A stretch of DNA of 64,000 nt from Pieris napi. Taxonomy: Eukaryota > Arthropoda > Insecta > Lepidoptera > Pieridae. The notes beneath the pieces are model-generated. The model had not been told where the DNA came from. It saw only the letters and a list, made by a program, of their open reading frames with translations, and searched no databases. Position numbers and translations under genes: made by a program. The DNA lies in assembly GCF_905475465.1 (NCBI RefSeq), contig NC_062256.1:8751662-8815661 (forward strand). The letters are read 5' to 3'. Each line of letters begins with the position of its first letter. The stretch's first letter is position 1. Shown in pieces: positions 1-12,011 of this stretch.

Positions 1-254
1 GTGAAACTGCCCTCTTGTGACGAGTGGATGTACTAACCATTAATGTTTACCTTATTTTCTTATGGTACGCTTTCTTCCAATTTAATGTAAACATTATTGC
101 TTTATATGATTTTATTTAATATAGGAAATATAAAGAATTCCGAAATTGCACAGCAAAAAATGCTCCTTCAATAGTGTGACAGTACAAATGTCACTGCAAT
201 TAATGCTCCTTATAGTAATTAGCACGTATTTACCTCGACTTTATGCGATAATTT

Positions 255-392
255 CTTTTTTTTTTTTTTTTTTTATAGAACGGGGGGCAAACGGGCAGGA
301 GGCTCACCTGATGTTAAGTGATACCGCCGCTCATGGACACTCTCAATGCCAGAGGGCTCGCGAGTGCGTTGCCGGTCTTTAAGCAACTCGGT
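255..392 (-). repeat. LINE 3' end fragment, family A (PTEVFPNQFDLGSFKKR type)
   Basis: A poly-T run at 255-274 followed by the reverse complement of a LINE C-terminus and 3' end (cacctgatgttaagtgatac..., gcgagtgcgttgccgg). The same tail occurs at about a dozen places here. The longest copies (41672-41945, 48571-48770) encode MWNQLPTEVFPNQFDLGSFKKR in the sense direction. Confidence 0.75.
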
Positions 393-804
393 CGCAGATA
401 TACAAAACAACCACGTCGGAAATTTGCCAATCTGAATTCCAAATTCACTATATTTTATTGTTCACATTTTCTAGTCACCAACACACTTTTGAAAAGTAGA
501 TTTTTTGTATTTCTTCCGCTATCCACAAAGCAGCTATCTTTTCCAGAGACAGATAGTTCACTAATATTGTTTAATTGTTACTTGTTATGGTATATTTTTG
601 CGATTCACTATTTTAACTTTATTATTTTATGAGGACTCGATGTAAACGTTGCGACTACCCACATGTACATTTTTCATTTCAATACAATACCAGCTTTTTT
701 TTAAATAACTATATACACACTAACATTACAGTTCGCGACGCCCTCATAATCTAATTCTACCTGAGTATAGAACTAATTACGGCAAAAAACATTGAATGTT
801 GCTG

Positions 805-912
805 TGGTATAATAGACTTCCACAAAATATAAAAAGTGCTGACCGCCTGGCAATATTTCAATTAAGACTAAAAGACCATCTCTTGAGTAATCCCAGTTAC
901 CTGCGTAAATGA
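805..912 (+). pseudogene. LINE reverse-transcriptase C-terminus, decayed
   Basis: The frame reads WYNRLPQNIKSADRLAIFQL then LRLKDHLLS and a stop at 910-912. This is the usual end of jockey/CR1-like ORF2 proteins (W..LP..I......F...L..HLL). Upstream homologous sequence (about 730-804) is in another frame with stops, so the copy is dead. A 3' UTR-like stretch runs to about 1042. Confidence 0.65.
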
Positions 913-1042
913 AAGCCCACCAAATTCTACTACGCTAACTCATCCTTGAAGCTCTTCAATGACCCACGACGTGATTAATTGTAACTTTAGTATATAAGTT
1001 CTCATGTAAGTGACTATTGTCTTGTAAGAATAAATGTGTTAA

Positions 1043-1455
1043 ACCGAACATAAATGTCTAAAACGGACACAGAAATATTCCCTAGAGCATCACGCTAAAA
1101 GGTCAGCTGCGCCCTTTAATATGCTTTTAAATGTTTAAACTATAATTTGCACGCACATGATATAAACATCGTTAATGGCCATAAACACGAAGTTGTTATT
1201 TCTCCAATATTTAACAGCATTCCCGAGACACCACATCTGTCAGATACGATTTTATTTTCAAACTAATAAAACGAGACGACGGTTTTATCTCTTGACATTA
1301 GGAATGGCATACGAAAACAAAGGACGAACATATCCCCGTTTATTTATTAACACTTCGTTGCTTTGAGATAATAAAAATTTAATATAAATGAAAAGGAGGG
1401 CAACTGGCCTTATCGCTTTCTAGCGATCTCTTTCTGGCAACCACTCATAAAAAAA
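1043..1455. other. unassigned AT-rich intron sequence
   Basis: No ORF or repeat recognised apart from a short LINE-tail-like stretch around 1385-1435 (aaggagggcaactggcc...agcgatctc), which resembles 33555-33600 in reverse. Confidence 0.4.
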
Positions 1456-1810
1456 GGGTGCGTGTACTTATGTACGCGCGTAAGAAGTTATACTTCTTTG
1501 GCATTATTAAAAATAGTTTTTGATTGCATGCAAATAATTAATTACAATTAAATAATCAAAGACTGGAATAGGAGTCATTATAGTCAATAAAGTTCAATTT
1601 ACATTTGAAAAATTAAATAATTATTATTATTCACTTACATTAAGTGTAAAATAAATTCTATTATTATTCGAATGTTTTTTTTTAAATTATGTCCAATGCC
1701 GTAGCATCTTCCGTGGGCAACTTCATTCTGTTAATTTTGTGTCACGGTGCTACGGTAAAATTTCACTCTCATAAATTTTTCATAACGCGCCTAAAGAAGT
1801 ATAACTTCAA
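1456..1810. repeat. Family M repeat (GAAGTTATACTTC palindrome type)
   Basis: It contains gtacgcgcgtaagaagttatacttctttgg in pieces (1478-1506) and, near 1741-1806, the family's other motif block (cacggtgctacgg, cataacgcgcc, gaagtataacttc). About 154 bp at 1456-1609 match 58121-58274 in opposite orientation with only a few mismatches. The family looks MITE-like and non-coding; the superfamily is not identified. Confidence 0.6.
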
Positions 1811-2184
1811 AAATGTATTAGATAAGATAAGCAAAAACTGCAAAAATACATTATATGTACTTAATAATAGTTATTAAGACAAAACTATTTACTATTTTAT
1901 TCTCATTCTGAGTTATAAAAAGCAAAATCTCCGAAATCATCTCACATTTATTATGTAGGCTGTACTAATTACAGATTTACAGATTCTGAGAGTAAACGAA
2001 CTAACTATTTCCATTAAACGATCCAAAAAGGGACCTAAAAGGATCTTCCAATTAGTACTGGTAGTATATAAGTAATTTAGAAGTAAATATATCTTAAATA
2101 CAGCTACCCAAAATGACCTCTTAAACAAATAAGTCTGCTCACTGTTATGCATTTAGCGATAGTGAAGCCAGACAAATTAATAAA

Positions 2185-2416
2185 AAATAAAAAAAAATAA
2201 AATATGTTTATTATGGAACGTAAGATACATGTATCACTTATTCCACGTCATTAAATTTGAAGGCATCCCTACTCATCGGCAAAGAAGACAGAGGGTGTAG
2301 GCCGAGAGAAAAAGCCGGCGTAAAAAACGCTCGGTACTCTTTTAAAACAGCAAATCATCAAACAACACTTATTTATAACAAATATCGCAAATTAATTAGA
2401 AGTAGCCTGTCTAGCA
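2185..2416 (-). repeat. 3' UTR and A-rich tail of the LINE at 2417-4580
   Basis: Sense-strand order is stop codon, a UTR starting GGGCCTGGGACTAGTGC, then an A-rich end at about 2190. A second copy of this UTR lies in plus orientation at 16425-16590, which confirms it as part of the element. Confidence 0.75.
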
Positions 2417-4580
2417 CTAGTCCCAGGCCCTTTTATCAATTAGATAATCGTTGACTTTATAGTAAGCCTTTTTACACAGCTTTTCTTTAATACATTTCTT
2501 AAATTTATTGAAAGGCAGTGATAAAAGAGCTTCTGGGATTTTATTAAAGAAGAGTATCCCTTTCCCCAAAAAAGAATTACTAACTTTAGATAGTCTAGTA
2601 CGGGGAAATTGCAGCCTGCGTTTGTTCCGTGTATTAACATTGTGCGTATGTTCTATTCTAGTAAACTTATCACTATTTTTGTATACATACATAATATTTT
2701 CATAAATATATTGCGAGGGAAAGGTAAGTATATTAATTTCCTTGAATTTATCTCTAAGAGATTCCCTACATTTTAAATTATAGATTGCACGAATAGCCCT
2801 CTTCTGCAGGATGAAAATAGTTTCGACATCAGCAGCATGACCCCATAATAATAAGCCATAAGTCATTAAGCTATGAAAGTAACTAAAATAAACAAGTCTA
2901 GCTGTATCGACATCAGTTAGAGAGCGAATTTTTTTAACCGCGTAGGCTGCAGAACTAAGTCTCTTCGCCAATCCGTTAATATGAGGGGACCACTGAAGTT
3001 TTGAATCCATGGTGATTCCGAGAAATACAGTTGTATCATCCAGATTCAATTCCTCACCGTTTATAATTGGTCTAGTATCCATAATCCTTGAATTTTTTGC
3101 ACAAAATTTAATGCATTTTGTCTTTTTTGCATTAAGTAGAAGGTTATTCATACTAAACCAATGGACAATCGAAGACAGAGCATTGTTCACATCGTCAAAA
3201 TTTGTTATTTGTCGTTTGATTTTAAAAATCAAGGACGTGTCATCAGCAAACAAAACTATCTGATGTTTTCTCTCTACCATGAAAGGTAGATCATTTATAT
3301 AAACAAGAAAGAGGAAAGGGCCAAGAATTGAGCCCTGTGGTACCCCCATATCTACTGCCGACCCAGAGGACCTCTTACCATTCACTTCAACCTTCTGAGT
3401 TCTTCCGTGTAAATAGGAAGTCAGAAGATTCAGTGCGGTATTCTTGATGCCATAATGGCGGAGTTTCCCGATTAAGGTCTCGTGTTGGACACAATCAAAT
3501 GCTTTGGATAAGTCGCAGAAAACACCTAAAGCGTCATGCGACTCCTCCCAAGCCTTAATTATATATCTATATAACTCAACACCGGCATCGGCTGTCGAGC
3601 GACCCTTGGTAAAACCGAACTGATTATTATGTAATAATTTGTTTACGTTAAAATGACTTACCAGTTGATTTAATATAATTTTTTCAAATATTTTACTACA
3701 AGTAGGTAGTACGGAAATCGGTCTAAAGTTACTGGGGTCGGACATACTACCTGCTTTAAATAATGGAATGACTTTACTATGTTTCATTAGATCGGGAAAC
3801 TCGCCACTTTTAATACAATTGTTGAAAATTATAGCTAGATGGGGAGCAATTACATCAATTATGCTACTAATTATTTTTACAGAAATACCCCAAAGATCGG
3901 TAGTGTTCTTAATATCTATGGTTCTAAATATCCTCACTATATCGTCGGCACCAATGGGTCGGAATGTAAAACTGACCTTGCACTCGTTTACATTATCTTT
4001 GAGCAGCGATTCAGCGAGGGCGGGAGATGATTGAAGAGACTTTGTAGTCGAAATTGGAATGTCAGAAAAGTACTTATCAAAAACAATCGCTATCTCTTCG
4101 TTAGATTTGATTATAGTGTTATCGACACATAGTTCGATGTCTCGATTGCGATCCCTGACTCTTCCAGTTTCACTATCAATTATCTTCCAAGTCATTTTAG
4201 TTTTATTGCTACTATTTTTAATCTTGTTTTTAATATTTAAGGACTTGGCCGCGTAACAAACTTTCTTAAATAATTTCGAATAATTTCGAACATAAAGAAT
4301 AAATTCTTCATTATGATTGTATGACTTTTCAGCGTAAAGGTCATACAACCGTTGTCTACTTTTATAAATTCCCGCTGTCGCCCAATCACTAAACGATTTA
4401 CACTGCGAATGAGAGACTTTCTTTGGGGTAAAGATGGTGTTGAACTCTTTATTAATACAATCACTTAGATTGTTGTATTGTATATCAACGGTAGTACCTA
4501 CCGGTAATAAAGGTAGGTGTTTACCTATATTATGTCTAAATCTCACCATTCGCTTTTTATTTACTGAAAAGCGAATATGC
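2417..4580 (-). mobile_element. non-LTR retrotransposon (jockey/CR1-like) with uninterrupted RT ORF
   Basis: A 710-codon ORF (ATG at 4549) without stops. RT motifs by residue: NFRPISVLP (274-282), motif A FCDLSKAFD (344-352), motif B GVPQGSILGP (402-411), catalytic FADD (434-437), motif D-like NNLLLNAKKTKCI (468-480), VFLGI (508-512). The C-terminus follows the usual pattern (FNKIPEALLSLPFNKFKKCI...). No endonuclease domain precedes it: the ORF opens with about 200 residues of linker, and a SINE starts at 4587, so the 5' half is missing. The intact frame suggests a fairly young insertion. Clade assignment within jockey/CR1 is inferred from motif spacing only. Confidence 0.9.
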
Positions 4581-4586
4581 TAGTAA

Positions 4587-4856
4587 AAATAAATCAGTGG
4601 CGCTACAACCTCTTTAGTTCGTTGCCTCATATTTGTACATGTTTCATGATCATTTAATATTAATAGACAAGTATGTGATCAGCCTCCTGTGCCTGACACA
4701 CGCCGTCGACTTTTTGGGTCTAGCAAGCCGGTTTCCTCACGATGTTTTCCTTCGCCGTTCCAGCGAAGAAAGCACAGAAAGCCCATTGGTGCATTGGGAT
4801 CGAACCTACATCAGGGATGAGAGTCGAACGCTGAAGCCACTAGGCCAACACTGCTC
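4587..4856 (-). mobile_element. tRNA-derived SINE, family 1
   Basis: Reverse orientation. The head at 4856 reads gagcagtgttggcctagtggcttcagcg (box A-like) in sense; the B-box-like GGTTCGATCC sits in the reverse complement of 4798-4808. The tail ends tgatttattt at 4587. It lies directly at the 5' end of the truncated LINE. Other copies: 13215, 14186, 17187, 17946, 20296, 41038, 53399, 53850, 63648. Confidence 0.85.
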
Positions 4857-5230
4857 AAATGTGTGCGCCATATTAAAATTGCAGCAGTTTTATGAGAGAG
4901 ATATTGCATATACTAAAGTACCAAGAATACTAGGTCCCTAGAGGTTATTCGCTCGGTTGGCACGTAATAACATGACACACTCTGTGAACAGCTAACTCAA
5001 TTGAATGGAATAAGGAGACCGGGAAATTGGTAATGTCAAATTGGATATGGTTTTTGTGAATTGTGTTGTCGACTCTGCGAAGTCATAAATACACTTTTAC
5101 GCTATAATTTTTCTTTATAGGCTGTGTATATGGGTATCCAGGATTGTCCCTACCCTAAATAATATGCGCTATTCGGTTGTTGCGTGTATAGTAAAAGAAA
5201 GAATCCAAAAATCGATCAGACAAAGACAAT
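4857..5230. other. unassigned intron sequence
   Basis: No coding potential and no repeat recognised. Confidence 0.35.
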
Positions 5231-5312
5231 TTTTTTTTATAGAACCGGGGGCAAACAGGCAGGCCCATGGACACTCACATTGCCAGAAGGGTCGAGAGTG
5301 CGTTGCCGGCTT
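5231..5312 (-). repeat. LINE family A 3' fragment
   Basis: A T-run then atagaaccgggggcaaacaggcagg and gagtgcgttgccgg; internal deletion relative to 41672-41945. Confidence 0.65.
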
Positions 5313-5393
5313 TTTCTTTTTTCTGAGTCGAATCGAGCCGAAATAATAAATAAAATAAAAATAAAAATCACTTAATTTGACGAAAAACATAAA

Positions 5394-5525
5394 CTTTAGA
5401 TAGTCTAGTTCGGGAAAATTGCAGCCTGCGTTTGTTCCGAGTATTAACATGGTGCGTATGTTCTATTCTAGTAAACTTATCACTATTTTTGTATACATAC
5501 ATAATATTTTCATAAATATATATAT
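5394..5525 (-). repeat. fragment of the 2417-4580 LINE (C-terminal coding part)
   Basis: Near-identical to 2580-2710 (tagatagtctagt, gcagcctgcgtttgttcc, ctattctagtaaacttatcac), so a second truncated copy in the same orientation 2.8 kb away. Confidence 0.8.
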
Positions 5526-5713
5526 ACACATTATAGCTTGAAAAACTCGTTTAGTATTAATGGTTTCGATTTCCTGATTACTTCGTGACAGGTGCAGGTC
5601 TTTAAATATTAAAGTACTAGAAGCCATACTACCCGCGAAGGCTTCTATTAATACCTAATACAAGTTCAAGGAAACGCTTCACCATATATGATTATAATAG
5701 AACCTTTTTTTAT

Positions 5714-5900
5714 ACTACACTAGTAGACTCGGCCAAGCGTTGCTGTGGCTAAGATTTTTGTTATATTACATAGTAGTAAACTATTCAAGAGAAACGGCAG
5801 GACAACACCAATCCACCATGCTTTTTTGGTGGTTATGCCATTAAAGTGTAGCTTATGTGAAACGTTGGTATTTATTTTGATAAGGATCAATACCTAGGTA
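5714..5900 (-). repeat. Helitron 3' terminal fragment
   Basis: A|CTAG at 5714 followed by tagactcggccaagcgttgctg, the reverse complement of a Helitron-like end (GG..GAGT...CTAG|T). The other end is not clear. Confidence 0.4.
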
Positions 5901-6040
5901 CGAATAAAGAGCCTTTTCTAGCGGTGATATTTTAATAAAAAAAATAAATAAAAGGACGCTTATTGTGACGTAACTATAAAAGATAGAGACATGCTGTCGC
6001 GACATTTTTTATAGATAGTGATGTGATCATTTTGTTCTAA

Positions 6041-6585
6041 AGGTGGGAACTGACCAACGTTACGAGGTGTAATGTAACATGTAATGTAATGTTACACAGC
6101 GAGCATTCGTGCAGTCAGTACGTCGTGTTACGGGGAAACCAGCGCTTTGAGTGCTCCACCCGGCTGTCGGTTTTTTGGCGAATCCTTTGACTGTTGTGTC
6201 TTTTTTAAGTACTTTTGGTCCAATTAAATTCAACAGTTCTTTAAAATCGAGACCTGCGCACAAAGTTTTTATACTGTCCAGTAATCATTTGGTTTTTAAT
6301 ATTGCAATCAATAACAAACCACCTCAAACGCCTGTGTTTTTAAATAAGTTTTATGTCCAGTAACATTTTTTCTTCTTCTTAATTTGGATGAAACAATAAT
6401 TAAATAGAATGAAAGATATCAACATTATCACTATCACATCTCGTGAACACTGGCGGCGAAAGTGGAGCACAGAGTTTTGACGAGCATGTTACGCCGATTT
6501 TATAACACAGCGTAACATGCTCGATGCTTAACACGCTCGATGCGAATGCTACATTACACCTCGTAACTTTGGTCAGTTCCCACCT
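6041..6585. mobile_element. PIF/Harbinger-type MITE, TAA target duplication
   Basis: Terminal inverted repeats AGGTGGGAACTGACC (6041) and GGTCAGTTCCCACCT (ending 6585), flanked by TAA at 6038-6040 and 6586-6588. Homology between the arms continues inward (acgaggtgtaatgta). Length 545 bp. The internal ORF-like stretches are not protein-like. Confidence 0.85.
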
Positions 6586-6639
6586 TAACATTAATAGTTT
6601 ACGCAGCGCACGCGATTGAAGGAAGTTTTTTGTTTATTT

Positions 6640-6812
6640 TTTTACACCTTGGGTAAGATTATTCAAGTTTTAGTAAGCATCCCTATTTACTCGGGAATAG
6701 TGTAGCTTGCCAACGGTGAAAGAATTTTTGAAATCGGTCTAGTAGTTTCGGAGCCTATTCATTTCAAACAAACAAAAAATCAAATCTTTCCTCTTTATAA
6801 TATTAGTATAGA
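6640..6812 (+). repeat. common lepidopteran non-coding repeat tail
   Basis: gaaatcggtctagtagtttcgg ... caaacaaacaaaaaatcaaa ... cctctttataatattagtatag is a tail seen widely in Lepidoptera (RTE- or Helitron-related). Assignment from memory of the motif only. Confidence 0.45.
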
Positions 6813-6857
6813 CAGTTACCTAACAGACATAAAGATAAGATTTAGTAATATCATATA

Positions 6858-8462
6858 ATGGTAGGGGAGCCCAAGAGGGTATTTCGGGATTTACTCAAGC
6901 GCGGCAGATTAATATATAGGGGGATACCTTGTACCCGGTTAAGTACCTCCACAAAATATGAGGCCCATATATAAAGCCGCACGTGAAGGAGACAGGATCA
7001 GTTTAGTAAAAAAAAATTGACCATCGAAATTCCCGAGCGCGTCAGATTAAGGTAGGGTGAGTTAATTACATCCTAAAAAGTGTATATTCCACTAATCTGA
7101 CAATTTGAGAGTGACGGAAAAAAAGGGGAGGGCAACAAAGTTGTAAAAAAAAAACGTCATCTCGTCATTCTCGAGCGTAGCTAATTTTTTTTTTATTTTG
7201 AAGGAAATAATTCAAGAATAATGAAAAATATATAATCTGACGATTTCCGCAAGCCGAAATAACAAAAATTCGTCGATAAAGTTAAATGCGTGCAGCTGCG
7301 TGATGCCTACATTTCCTTAAACCGATCGGAATCTACTAAACGGCGTTCTAAATATTTCCCTCAAAATTACACTTCCTGTGAATTTGAACCGATTCGGACC
7401 GATAGATTTTGAGAAATTTTGAAAAATCTTAAAAAAATAAGAAATATTTTTTTTTAAAGTGGTTTCTTTATCGATCAACTTCAAAAACTAATCCGCCTTT
7501 GAGCTTGAAAAACCACGTCGATCGCCACCAAGCTGGTCAAAAGCGGTTGATTCGTTCGAGAGATATCGTACACGAAAGAAACCCGAAAAAGTGTTTTTTC
7601 GGGATTACTCCGAAATTTATGGTTCGATCAATTAAAATTGCAAAATTATTTATGAGGATGATAAAACTGCGTCGAATGCCGCCAACCGCGTGAAAATTGC
7701 TTGATCCATTCAAAAGTTATTGCGGTTTGAAAATTCCAAAAATAGTGTTCTATGAAACTTCTATCAGACTTTCGAGCTGGGAGAGCTCAAATACATAGAA
7801 ATGTTATTTCTTTGAACTCAGCGAGCTCAAAATATCAATTTTAAGCGCCCAGGAATGGAATTAGCGGGAAGTTGCAGGGATGGCCCTTTAGGTGAACCGT
7901 TTTTCTATATTTTTTTTGTCAGATCAGGCGAATCCCTCTAGATAATAGTCAGATTATGAGACAGTACGTTTAGAACATAAAGATGAACCACATATATCTT
8001 AATCTGACTGCTTGAGTATTTCAAAATTGCGATTTTTTTTTGCAAATTAAGAAAATGGCTGTGGGTTTGCGTCCCATCGAAATCGTCAGATTAGTGAATG
8101 AGAGCTTTTTTTTGGTGCACTTAACACTCCCTTAGAAAATCTGACGCGCTCGATAATTTTTATTTTTTTTTAATTTTCAACCCTTAAATACAACCACCCG
8201 CATCATGCAAACGATCAGATTAACATACGTACATTATTAAAAATACGTAGGGCATAGATGCTATCAATATCTGACGCGCTCGAGGATGTCCATGCAACAG
8301 TTTTTTTTTACATATTTAACAATCTATAGCCGCTTCCCCCACCGATGAAAAGGAATTTATCATATAACATTTTTTTCTTCTTTTTATCTAAGCTTTGCAT
8401 CCCAATAGGTCTCTACGACGCTCGAGTAAATCCCCATTTAGCATCGTGGGCTCCCCTACCAT
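6858..8462. mobile_element. 1.6 kb inverted-repeat element with repeated internal motifs
   Basis: The ends are inverted copies: ATGGTAGGGGAGCCCA at 6858 and TGGGCTCCCCTACCAT ending 8462; imperfect homology continues about 46 bp (GGGATTTACTCAAGCG / CGCTCGAGTAAATCCCC). No transposase ORF. The interior has many scattered copies of TCAGATTA/TAATCTGA (near 6908, 7044, 7093, 7233, 7950, 8000, 8086, 8213) and GACGCGCTCGA (8146, 8273; variants near 7035). No target duplication could be defined. Superfamily unknown. Confidence 0.7.
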
Positions 8463-8606
8463 AATGTTTTTGACATAGGGACGTTTTAGGAAGACGGTTG
8501 AAGCCCGGGCTAACCCAAAAGCATTGTTCTTGTCAAACTTTGCAGTCCGGACTATTGTTTTTGACAGCCATATAAAATATAATAACGCTGGTCCTGCTTC
8601 ATAGGA

Positions 8607-8867
8607 TTTTTTTTTTTTAAAGACAATTCACACCAATTGACCTACCTAGTCCCATGCTAAGCTGGTAAAGCTTGTGTTATGGGTAGTAGGCAACGGATAT
8701 ACATACATATTATAGATAGATAGACATATAAATACATATTTAAACACCCAAGACCTAAGCACAACACCAAAATGCTCATCAAATCGATGTACGTCTCAGC
8801 CGGGGATCGAACCCGGGACCCATGGATTCGCAGTCAGGGGTACTAACCACTAGACCAATGAGTCGTC
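8607..8867 (-). mobile_element. tRNA-derived SINE, family 2
   Basis: The sense head reads ACTCATTGGTCTAGTGGTTAG, then a B-box-like GGGTTCGATCCCCGG, a body with a short ATCTATC-type simple repeat, and an A-run (T-run at 8607-8618). It matches the plus copy at 31345-31602 over its whole length. Confidence 0.85.
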
Positions 8868-10350
8868 ATTTGTCTAATTCAGAGTAGACAAAATCAACTG
8901 GTTGCTTATTTAGTTATATAGGACAATAATTGCTTTTTAAAGTGAAACTTTTATTACATCGTCTCAAACTTTTTCGTTTGTGTGTTGCATGTCGCGTGAC
9001 GGTCGGCCGCGGAGTAGGGATAAAGTGAAAGGCGCTCGTCATAGCAGCCAAGGCCAATATGGCGGCGCCTATAGTTCGCAACAGCTGACCCTGTAGTGTA
9101 TAGACTATTATTTAATATGTGTATATAATCTAAATAATTGTTATTAATGTGTATATAATATATTTTCCTAGTATAAAATTAGGATTGATAAAGCGACTTT
9201 TATACCCTTAATGGAATATTATTCCAAAAAAATTTAGATAAATGTCTATAATTTGAAAAAAAGTTTTACTTTTACCGTGGTTTCATAAAACCACACAATC
9301 CTTTTTTTTAAGAAATCACCTTTCACGTATCTCACACTGTTTGACGGTGAGTTCATTATTTATTTTTTATGAAAAATTATGTAAAATTTATAGTTGCAAT
9401 ATTTATAAATATGTGAGCACCATGGCTCTACATAATAAAATAATTATCTACTACATTGTTTTTTATAACACCATGCGCCTATTTTATTTTAGTATAGCAG
9501 TTTATTTTGTGCTCCTTCATAAGTAATTACCCTCTGCCCATGGCCATCCCCGACTTCGGTAAGACCTAGCGCGTCTAGTATTTCGTAAGGCGCTCCTTAC
9601 TTTTATGAAAGAATTTTACAGCTAAGCTTATAGGTAATGTGCGCTTGGGTAAATATATGTTTAACGTTCATTGTATGTTAATATACACGAAATAAATTAC
9701 ATTATAGCCTATCCCAGTTTCACACGTTTAAACATTTAATAAGTAATTTTAATCAATTAAAACGCACACTTTGGCAAATTTAAAACAAAATTCAATTATA
9801 ATTATCAAGTCACATGTATGTATTTTTCCAGCTGCATTAAAATCTCTCTTATAATAAATATGCTTGACTTGTACTCTTTGTATAAATATATTTAACACGA
9901 ACATGAAATAGAGTAATACAAGTTAGTTTACGACAGAAGTGGTCTCGATGAGAAATTACTTTCTCAGAGAAAATGTTCAAGAGCACTTATTAAGAGTTCA
10001 CTGTAAAAGATGCTTTCAAGAATCTCGATTAAATTGAAAATATAAAAATAAATTGTGATTGACATACGAATAATTTTAGATAGATAATCAAAAGAAAATA
10101 GAGTTTGGTTTAAGCGGCTCTCAACTTTGATATCGGATGTTTTTTTTTAAATATTATTATTCGTTAAATATTACGCGCGAGAACTTAAAAGCATCCTCGA
10201 GAATAGGTAGTAGGCCTTGTTCATAATAAATTCTGCAATAAGATGCGAAAATAAATATGTTCCTCGGCAATAAGGTAACCATAAAAAAACAGAGTTTTAA
10301 ACGCGCAATTTAACAAAGTTGAAATAAAATTGGATTAAAATGTTTGAACA
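8868..10350. other. long unassigned AT-rich stretch
   Basis: No exon, known repeat or RNA recognised. A GC-richer patch at 8990-9080 (gacggtcggccgcgg, aatatggcggcgcc) is of unknown nature. Confidence 0.35.
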
Positions 10351-10450
10351 TTTTTGTAGGTAAATAATATGTATTCCATCTGTCTATATTTTTAGTGTAA
10401 TTTTTTGTTATTATATATAATTTTTGTTAACTGACGAAATAGAGTAATTT
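10351..10450 (+). repeat. LINE 3' UTR fragment (family C)
   Basis: aacatttttgtag...atgtattccatctgtctatatttttag matches the tail at 13735-13990 and 40440-40775. Confidence 0.45.
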
Positions 10451-10752
10451 TAAAAGTCCGGTAATCAATTAGTTTACTGTCTACAGCATACAACGTGCTC
10501 TTATACGAGCTAAGCAGACTGGAACCATTTGCGGAACATATCATCAGCAATTATCAAAGGGTTTCGATGCAATCGTAACATTTTAGATCTTCCCTTTGAA
10601 GCCACTGATGAAAAATAGAAATATTCTCAGAACATCCATTCGAATTAAGTAAAAATTGCATCGATAGAGACTCATTGTATAGTTCAATAACTTTGGGATG
10701 CCACAAAAAATTTAATCCATACTTCAGAACCACAGAAACTAATTGTATACGA

Positions 10753-10948
10753 TTTTTTTTTTATAGTACACCACAGTTTTATGGCCACTCACATTGCCAG
10801 AAGCTGCTCGCGAGTGCGTTGCCGGCATTTTAAGAATTGGTACGCTTTCTTTAACCTTAAGTCGAATTGTTTGGGAAATACTTCAGTGGGAAGCTGGTTC
10901 CACATAGTGGTGGTGTGCGGCAAAAGCTGCCTTGAAAAAAGTGTTTTG
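10753..10948 (-). repeat. LINE family A 3' fragment
   Basis: A T-run at 10753, then ccactcacattgccagaag, gcgagtgcgttgccgg, cttcagtgggaagctggttcc and cacatagtggtggtg, matching the 41672-41945 copy. Confidence 0.8.
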
Positions 10949-11394
10949 CATTTTCACTTTAAGTTGACTGGGTATCGATTAATAATTAACATGAAAAAAA
11001 AAGTAGTTATTGTATGGTATGTCATAGGAAATTGTTATATGACATTTTGTTTAGTACGCATACACGGGTTCACGAAATACTGAACTAAATTAAAAAAAAA
11101 CATAGTCATAAACACGTAAATCAAGTTAACCTAAATTCAAAGAAATATAGTCGTCGAAAAATCTTTGACACAAAATTGCCAATTTGAGAGACCTTGTTCC
11201 ACGACTTTTAATTATTTATTCGCATTTCAGCGGTTATATTCTCTCGCGCGTATTCATGGTTTCAAGTGAAAATTAAACCCTTTTAGTAAAGTCTATAAAG
11301 CTCCTTTCTTGTTTATATGTCTACACTTGTAATGAATGTGCATCGATAAATGAGTTATAGCCAAATGTTTTGATGAAAGTCATAAAAAACGTGT

Positions 11395-11560
11395 GTGTAC
11401 TAATGTGCACGCGTTAGAAGTTATACTTCTTTGGCGTAACAAGATATTTTTTTTTTTTCAAAAATGTTATCTTTCGCCTAATTCTACGTTTGTAGAATAA
11501 ACAACACTAACAATAGAAAAATTTACTCTCATCATTTTTCCCTAACGCGCCAAAGTCAAA
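11395..11560. repeat. Family M repeat
   Basis: gtgtgtactaatgtgcacgcg, gaagttatacttctttggcg and actctcatcatttttccc, as at 26690-27015. Confidence 0.6.
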
Positions 11561-11569
11561 ATCATTTAT

Positions 11570-11715
11570 ATAAGTACTTTACGGTATATTAACACAATGT
11601 ACATTTATGAACGTCAAAAAAGAAATATACTTTAATTGCTTCTAATTTTACATTTACTGCCAGTTCTCAAATCAAGAGCGTAGAACCGAAGAGAAGAACT
11701 GGTAATAAACTCCAC
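11570..11715 (-). repeat. LINE family B 3' tail
   Basis: acaatgtacatttatgaacgtc ... tctaattttacatttactgcc ... agaactggtaataaactcc. The reverse strand reads as the KSGGEF...LPFYALDLRTGSK tail seen at 43785 and 47180. Confidence 0.7.
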
Positions 11716-11764
11716 CACTCATTTTTTTTTGAAAAAAAAAACGATTATGTTGACTATAACTAAC

Positions 11765-11860
11765 TTCAACGTGTCAGTTTTTTGTGACGGTGAGCACGCG
11801 CATCGTAAAAATTTACTCTCATCATTTTTCCCTAACGCGCCTAAAGAAGTATTACTTCAA
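11765..11860. repeat. Family M repeat, partial
   Basis: gtgacggtgagcacgcgcatcg, actctcatcatttttccctaac and gcctaaagaagtattacttc. Confidence 0.55.
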
Positions 11861-12011
11861 AAATATTTATTTGTCTTGAACATGATATATAAGAACTACA
11901 TAGTAATTTACAAATATCTATCAAATTTATAATGTCATAAATTTATAATTTATCGATCAATAATTTTGCATAATAGGATAACTGTTATTCCGCCATGTCG
12001 CAATATCCAGT

